Positions 59,630 to 64,000 of a stretch of DNA of 64,000 nucleotides are shown in pieces. Numbering within the stretch: the first letter of the stretch is position 1; each line of letters opens with the position of its first letter. Location: contig JAREIK010000722.1 in the NCBI GenBank assembly GCA_029783825.1, positions 62,001 to 126,000 on the forward strand. The letters are read 5' to 3'. Made by a program: the position numbers and the translations under genes. The stretch comes from Sapria himalayana. Lineage: Eukaryota > Streptophyta > Magnoliopsida > Malpighiales > Rafflesiaceae. Below the pieces are notes generated by a model, which was not told the origin of the DNA, searched no databases, and was given only the letters and a program-made list of their open reading frames with translations.

Positions 59630-60450
59630 GTGACTATGGGTGTTACTATTGCAAGAGTTGCACAAACTAGTGCAACTGGAGGTCAAGAAGGATCAAGTAA
59701 TTTCCAAAAGTTCAAGGCACTTCATCCTCCAACATTTATGGGGGGAGGAGACCCAATGACGGCAGATCATTGGTTTCGACAAGTTGATAAAATCTTAGAT
59801 GCAATAAAAATCACTTCCAATTCTACCAAGATCCGGCTAGCAGTGTTTCAGCTAGAGGGTGAGTCACAAATTTGGTGGGATTGGATCAAGGCCTCGAATA
59901 ATATAGAGACAATGACATGGGAAGAATTCAAATAACTATTTATGGAAAAATATTTTCCGACTTCTGCTAGACATACCAAGGCCCAAGAATTCCTTGAACT
60001 TAGACAATGAAATATGACGATGCTGAACAACGTGGCTAAATTCACCGAGTTGGCACGTTTTTGGAATGATTATGTGGCTACTTATGTGGCTAAGGTTCGA
60101 AAATTTGAAGATGGATTAAAATTATATATCCGAGGCAAGTTTGTGGGATTTCTTATCTAAGATATGGATTCGATGGTTAAGACAGCTTTAGCCATCGAGC
60201 AGAAGGTTGCGGATGTATGAAATATCTGGGAAATGAGTGGAAATACTAGTGGAAAGGATAAAAAGAATCAACATTTTTTTGGAAAGTGGTAGAGATCATT
60301 TATTCCACAAAGATTTTATAGACAATGTCGTGATTATCAAGGCCAAAGCCAGACTAGGAATTCTAGCCAAATTGGACAGAAAAATTGATGTTTGTCATCA
60401 GCCTGGACATTGGAAATTGGAGTGTCAACTGAAGCAGGAATTCTAGGATT
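59630..60450 (+). pseudogene. gag of the Tekay/Del-like element, broken
   Basis: The first frame (59630-59935) includes FQKFKALHPPTFMGGGDPMTADHWFRQVDKIL and LEGESQIWWDWIK, the capsid landmarks of gypsy Gag. Single stops then interrupt it (after TWEEFK, after LELRQ and after GFLI). Sequence continues with FMEKYFPTSARHTKAQEFLEL, FTELARF and VATYVAKVRKFEDGL. A zinc knuckle lies at the end (60390-60425): CHQPGHWKLEC, with the second Cys, His and last Cys present but the first Cys not clear. Gag packages the RNA. The start codon is uncertain, since real Gag frames begin somewhat upstream. Confidence 0.75.
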
Positions 60451-60699
60451 ATGAAATATCACAGTCCCAGACATTTATGGGAAATACACAAACATGGTTT
60501 ATTCCTCCTTTCTCTAGTACGGGTCCAAGGAATTGGGTGCAATCTCGAGGTATTCAACCAATATCTTCTACTTCAAAAGCATATCAATGAGGCCAAGGCA
60601 TGGGTTGAGGTCAAGGTGAGAGCCCACAGACCGGGACTTAAAGGACCCAGGGGCGTGTCTATGCAATTACACCATAGATGGAGAGAATAGATCAGTCAA

Positions 60700-61331
60700 T
60701 AGTACAAGGTACTTTCTTACTTTTTCATTTATAGGAATGAGTTCTATTTGATTCTAGTGCTTCACATTCACTTATTTTTACATCATGTATGAAAGAATTG
60801 GGATTAAGAGTTAAAAACTTGGACAAGTTATTACATGTGACTTCTCCTTTGGGGTCTAAGGTGAAAATTAGTCAGATATGTCAAGATTGTGAGTTAGAAA
60901 TCTTATGGATTATATTCATAGTAGATCTTAGAGTCATGGACATGTCAGATTTTGATGTAATTCTTGGCATGGACTGGTTAACAGCACATTGGGTTATTAT
61001 TGATTATAATCATAGAAAAATTATTACCCACACACCATACGATATAATTGTGGTATTTCAGGGAGATAAGCTTGATGTTTTATCACATACTATGTATGAT
61101 TCTAAATGGCATGGACAGCATATGGGTTGGCTGATATTTCTCACCCTAGAAGAAGAATGGACATTGAATATGAATCTTTCTCAGATAGTTTGTGAATATG
61201 ATGATATTTTTCCTAATGAATTACCAGGATTACCCCCACATAGGAATGTGGATTTTTGTATTGAGTTACATCCTAGTACATCACTCATTTCTATGACTAC
61301 ACATAAGAAAATACTGATTGAATTACAATAA
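60700..61331 (+). pseudogene. protease and start of reverse transcriptase, Tekay/Del-like element
   Basis: The active-site motif appears as FDSSASHSLIF (normally F-D-S-G-A-S-H), so the catalytic Gly is replaced by Ser, with a stop just upstream. The protease body follows, with LGLRVKNLDKLLHVTSPLG, SQICQDCELEI and FDVILGMDWLTAHW. The link to reverse transcriptase reads VCEYDDIFPNELPGLPPHRN and VDFCIELHPSTSLIS. A stop (TAA, 61329-61331) occurs where the frame should run on as LKELNVQIQDLLDK. Confidence 0.8.
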
Positions 61332-62533
61332 CTCAATGTCCAGATACAAGATTTGTTGGACAAGAGTTTTATTAGACCCAGCACTCACCTTGGGGTGCTC
61401 CGGTTTTATTTGCAAAGAAGAAAGATAAAACCCTTCAACCGTGCATTGATTATCGACAGTTGAATAGGGTTATGATAAAGAATCGATATTTATTACCAAG
61501 GATTGATGATTTATTAGACCATTTAAAAGGGGCATATGTCTTTTCCAAAATAGATCTTCGTACTGGACATCACCAATTACGAGTTAAAGAGGCTGACATC
61601 CCTAAGACAGCATTTAGAATATGGTATGGGCATTTTGAGTTTATAGTAATGCCTTTTGAATTAAAGAATGTGCCAGTGGCATTTATGGATCTTATGCATA
61701 GAATATTTCAGCCATATTTAGATTATTTCGTTGTGATTTTTGTGGATGGTATTTTGATTTATTCTCAGTCCCAAGGAGATAATGAAAATCATTTACTTAT
61801 TATTCTCCAAACTTTGAGAGAACATAAGTTGTATGCCAAGTTTGGTAAATGTGACTTTTGGTTGATAGAAGTAAACTTTTTTGGGACATGTAATATCAGC
61901 TATAGGTGTCTCAGTGGACCCTGAAAAAGTCAGGGTAGTCATGAGTTGGGAGAGGCTAAAGTCATTTTTTGAATACGTAGTTTTTTGGGATTAGTGGGGT
62001 ATTATAGAAGATTTATTGAGATTTTTTCTCGGTTAGCTGCTCCGATGACTAGATTAACTAGGAAGGAAGTCAAGTATGAGTGGACTGATTCATGTGAAAA
62101 GGCATTCTAGGAATTGAAAAGGAGACTTACTTCAGTGCCTATTCTGATAATTTCGGGTAGGGGGAAAAAATATACAGTGTATTGTGATGCCTCGAAAGAT
62201 GGATTAGGATGTGTTTTGATGTAATTTAGGAGAGTGGTAGCTTATGGTTCAAGATAGGTAAAGAATCATGAGAGAAATTATCTCACACATGATATAGAAT
62301 TAATGACTATAGTCTTTGCTTTGAAAATATGGCACCACTATTTGTATGGGGAGCAATTTGAGGTATATTCAGACCATAAAAGTCTGAAATATATCTTTAC
62401 ACAACGAAGCCTTAACATGAGACAGCATCGATGGATGAAGTATCTAGAAGATTATGATTTTACTTTGCATTACCATCTAGGTAAGGCAAATGTGGTGGCT
62501 GATGCACTTATCGAAATTCATGAGGTGCATTAG
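61332..62533 (+). pseudogene. reverse transcriptase and RNase H, Tekay/Del-like element
   Basis: [19 protein letters not shown] leads into the RT, then a 1-base frame change (near 61387) restores the line [10 protein letters not shown]. The frame 61460-61924 covers fingers and palm: [60 protein letters not shown]. The catalytic box reads FVDGILIYS: the second Asp of the normal F-V/I-D-D is Gly (GGT at 61748-61750). Another frame change near 61880 leads to the connection segment (GYYRRFIEIFSRLAAPMTRL). RNase H (about 62160-62533) retains [43 protein letters not shown] and KANVVADAL. Confidence 0.85.
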
Positions 62534-62721
62534 CTAGTATAGCTTCGCGGGAATGGGATATGCTTGAAACTGTGGGATGATTTAGCTTACAATATAGTAG
62601 TAAAAGTCAAGGTGTTATTGAGAGTTTAGTAGTTATACTTCGCTTTTAAATAAGGTGATTGAGATACAGAAACAAGATGTAGAAATATTATCTATAAAGA
62701 ATCGAGTAGAGACTAGTACAT

Positions 62722-64000
62722 GTGATGAAGGTTGGGCTATTCATATGTGATGAAGGTTGGGCTATTCATATGGATGAAGGTTGTGATGAAGGTCTTCAGT
62801 TTAGGGGACAGATTGTTGTTCCTCAGATCGTGGAATTAAGAGAGAAGATTCTTAAAGAATTTCATTGTTCTCGTTTTACAGTACATTCAGGTGCCACAAA
62901 GATGTATAATGATTTTCGTCGCTAGTATTACTGGAATGGGGTGAAGAGACGCATTGGGGATTTTTGTTCGCCAATGCCTCACGTGTCAGCAGATAAAGGC
63001 TGAGCATCAGAGACTAGCAAAATTATTCCAACCTTTGAAGTAGCATAGTGGAAATGAAAACATATCAAGATGGATCTTGTGACTCAATTGCCACGGACAT
63101 CATGAAAATATGATGCTGTGTGGGTAATTGTGGACTAGCTTACAAAGTCCACACATTTTCTAGCAATGCGAATGACCTTCACACGTGAGGAATTGTGCAG
63201 GTTATATATACGAGAAATTGTCTTATTACATGGAGTGCCAGTATCTATTGTATTGGACAGAGATCTTCGATTTACGGTTCATTTTTGGAAGAGTTTTCAG
63301 AAAGTAATGGGAACACAATTGATAATGAGCACTACTTTCCATCCATAAACAGATGGTCAGTCGGAAAGAACCATATAAGTTTTGAAAGATATGTTGCGAG
63401 CATGTTGTCTAGATTTCAAGAGTAGCTGGGAAGAACATTTGCCTTTGGTCGAGTTTGCCTATAACAATAGTTCTCAGGCAAGTATCCAAATGGCATCATA
63501 TAAAACATTATATGGAAGGCCATGTCGATCTCCAGTTTGTTGGGCTGAGGTGGGAGACCGATCCACATGGGTCCAGATGTAATTAGAGATACCTCAGAGA
63601 AAGTAGATTTGATACGATGATATCTTCTTACATCACAAAGTCAACAGAAAAGTTATTCTAATAAATGAAGATGATGATCCTTAGAATTTGAAGCGGGAGA
63701 TCATGTTTTCTTGAAAGTGATGCCAAAAAAGAGAGCAATCAGATTTGGCAAGCGTGGAAAGTTATCACCAAGATATATTGGGTCTTTCGAAATACTCAAG
63801 AAGGTGGGTCAGGTTGCTTACCTATTGGCATTACAACCACATTTATCTGGTGTCCACTATATATTTCATGTCTCTATGCTTAGAAAATATATTCCTAATT
63901 CAACTCATGTAATGGATTGGGGCGAACTAGTTATTGATGCAGATGGAACATTTAAAGAAATGTCAGTGCGAACCATTGATAGTCGAGATCAAGTTTTGCG
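62722..64000 (+). pseudogene. integrase of the Tekay/Del-like element, cut by the window end
   Basis: The zinc-binding part has EFHCSRFTVHSGATKMYNDFRR and a CLTCQQIKAEHQ-like stretch near 62985. The core reads KMDLVTQLPR, WVIVD-LTKSTHFLAMR (first Asp), VSIVLDRDLRFTVHFW (second Asp) and TDGQSERTI (Glu) near 63350-63375. A last frame (63382-63582) carries [20 protein letters not shown] and [17 protein letters not shown] sequence. Near the window end, KRGKLSPRYIGSFEILKKVGQVAYLLALQPHL is followed by VHYIFHVSMLRKY and the RTIDSRDQVLR lead-in to the chromodomain-like tail. A direct repeat of GTGATGAAGGTTGGGCTATTC at 62720-62769 marks a small local duplication. Stops are scattered. Confidence 0.85.

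Larger units (their letters stand above)
59316..64000 (+). mobile_element. Tekay/Del-like Ty3/gypsy chromovirus, cut by the window end
   Basis: Gag, protease, reverse transcriptase, RNase H and integrase follow in the normal gypsy order on the plus strand. The wording of nearly every block ([66 protein letters not shown]) matches the Tekay/Del clade. Damage is moderate: isolated stops and single-base frame changes, far fewer than in the other retroelements here, so it is the youngest retrotransposon of the window. The 3' end and 3' LTR lie beyond 64000. Confidence 0.9.

Noticed and set aside
1..64000. tRNA, rRNA or integrated virus (pararetrovirus) sequences
   Set aside because: I looked for the usual landmarks (cloverleaf with GTTCGAATC-type loop, rRNA core phrases, movement- or coat-protein motifs) and saw none. 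All reverse transcriptases present belong with LTR retrotransposons. A computed search would be more sensitive than reading.

Overview
This window is plant nuclear DNA, AT-rich and built almost entirely of transposable elements nested in one another. The evidence is plant-type CACTA (En/Spm) transposases, Ty3/gypsy retrotransposons of plant clades (a Galadriel-like chromovirus, a Tekay/Del-like chromovirus and an Athila/Tat-like lineage), hAT elements with a BED-finger transposase, and a processed copy of an ARF1-type GTPase. A flowering plant with a large, repeat-rich genome is most likely. I see no intact host gene, no rRNA or tRNA gene and no CRISPR array, and I cannot name the species.

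Layout. 1-7164 is a decayed CACTA element with its genes on the minus strand. About 7330-17740 is the long repeat (called X/R here) of an Athila/Tat-like family; it is split by an old hAT copy (7960-9092) and by a decayed Galadriel-like chromovirus (about 11217-15823). 17741-20642 is the decayed minus-strand pol of the Athila/Tat-like element. It is cut at 20643 by the left end of a second CACTA element, followed by about 1.5 kb of subterminal repeats. 22200-32340 is extremely AT-rich and holds three tandem-repeat systems plus an ARF retrocopy. The plus-strand CACTA transposase region is at 33713-41935, interrupted by two hAT insertions, with a third hAT just upstream. 41935-51600 holds further X/R copies in both orientations and a second Athila/Tat-like pol. 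51600-57240 is mostly unassigned, with one gypsy integrase scrap. From somewhere after 57240 to the window end is a Tekay/Del-like chromovirus that runs off the edge.

The most notable content is a GC-rich hAT family seen in four copies, each with 8-bp target duplications. One 3.67-kb copy carries a 707-codon transposase reading frame broken by only two stop codons. Two short copies share its ends. A fourth, older copy looks like the same ends worn down by CpG decay. All three GC-rich copies keep an internal hairpin at the same relative place. Second is the roughly 10-kb domain of AT-rich tandem repeats with regular higher-order periods, lying between a CACTA terminus and a CACTA transposase.

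Nothing here looks like a working gene system. The elements record a history of insertion: Athila/Tat-like elements first, then CACTA and the chromovirus, then the hATs.
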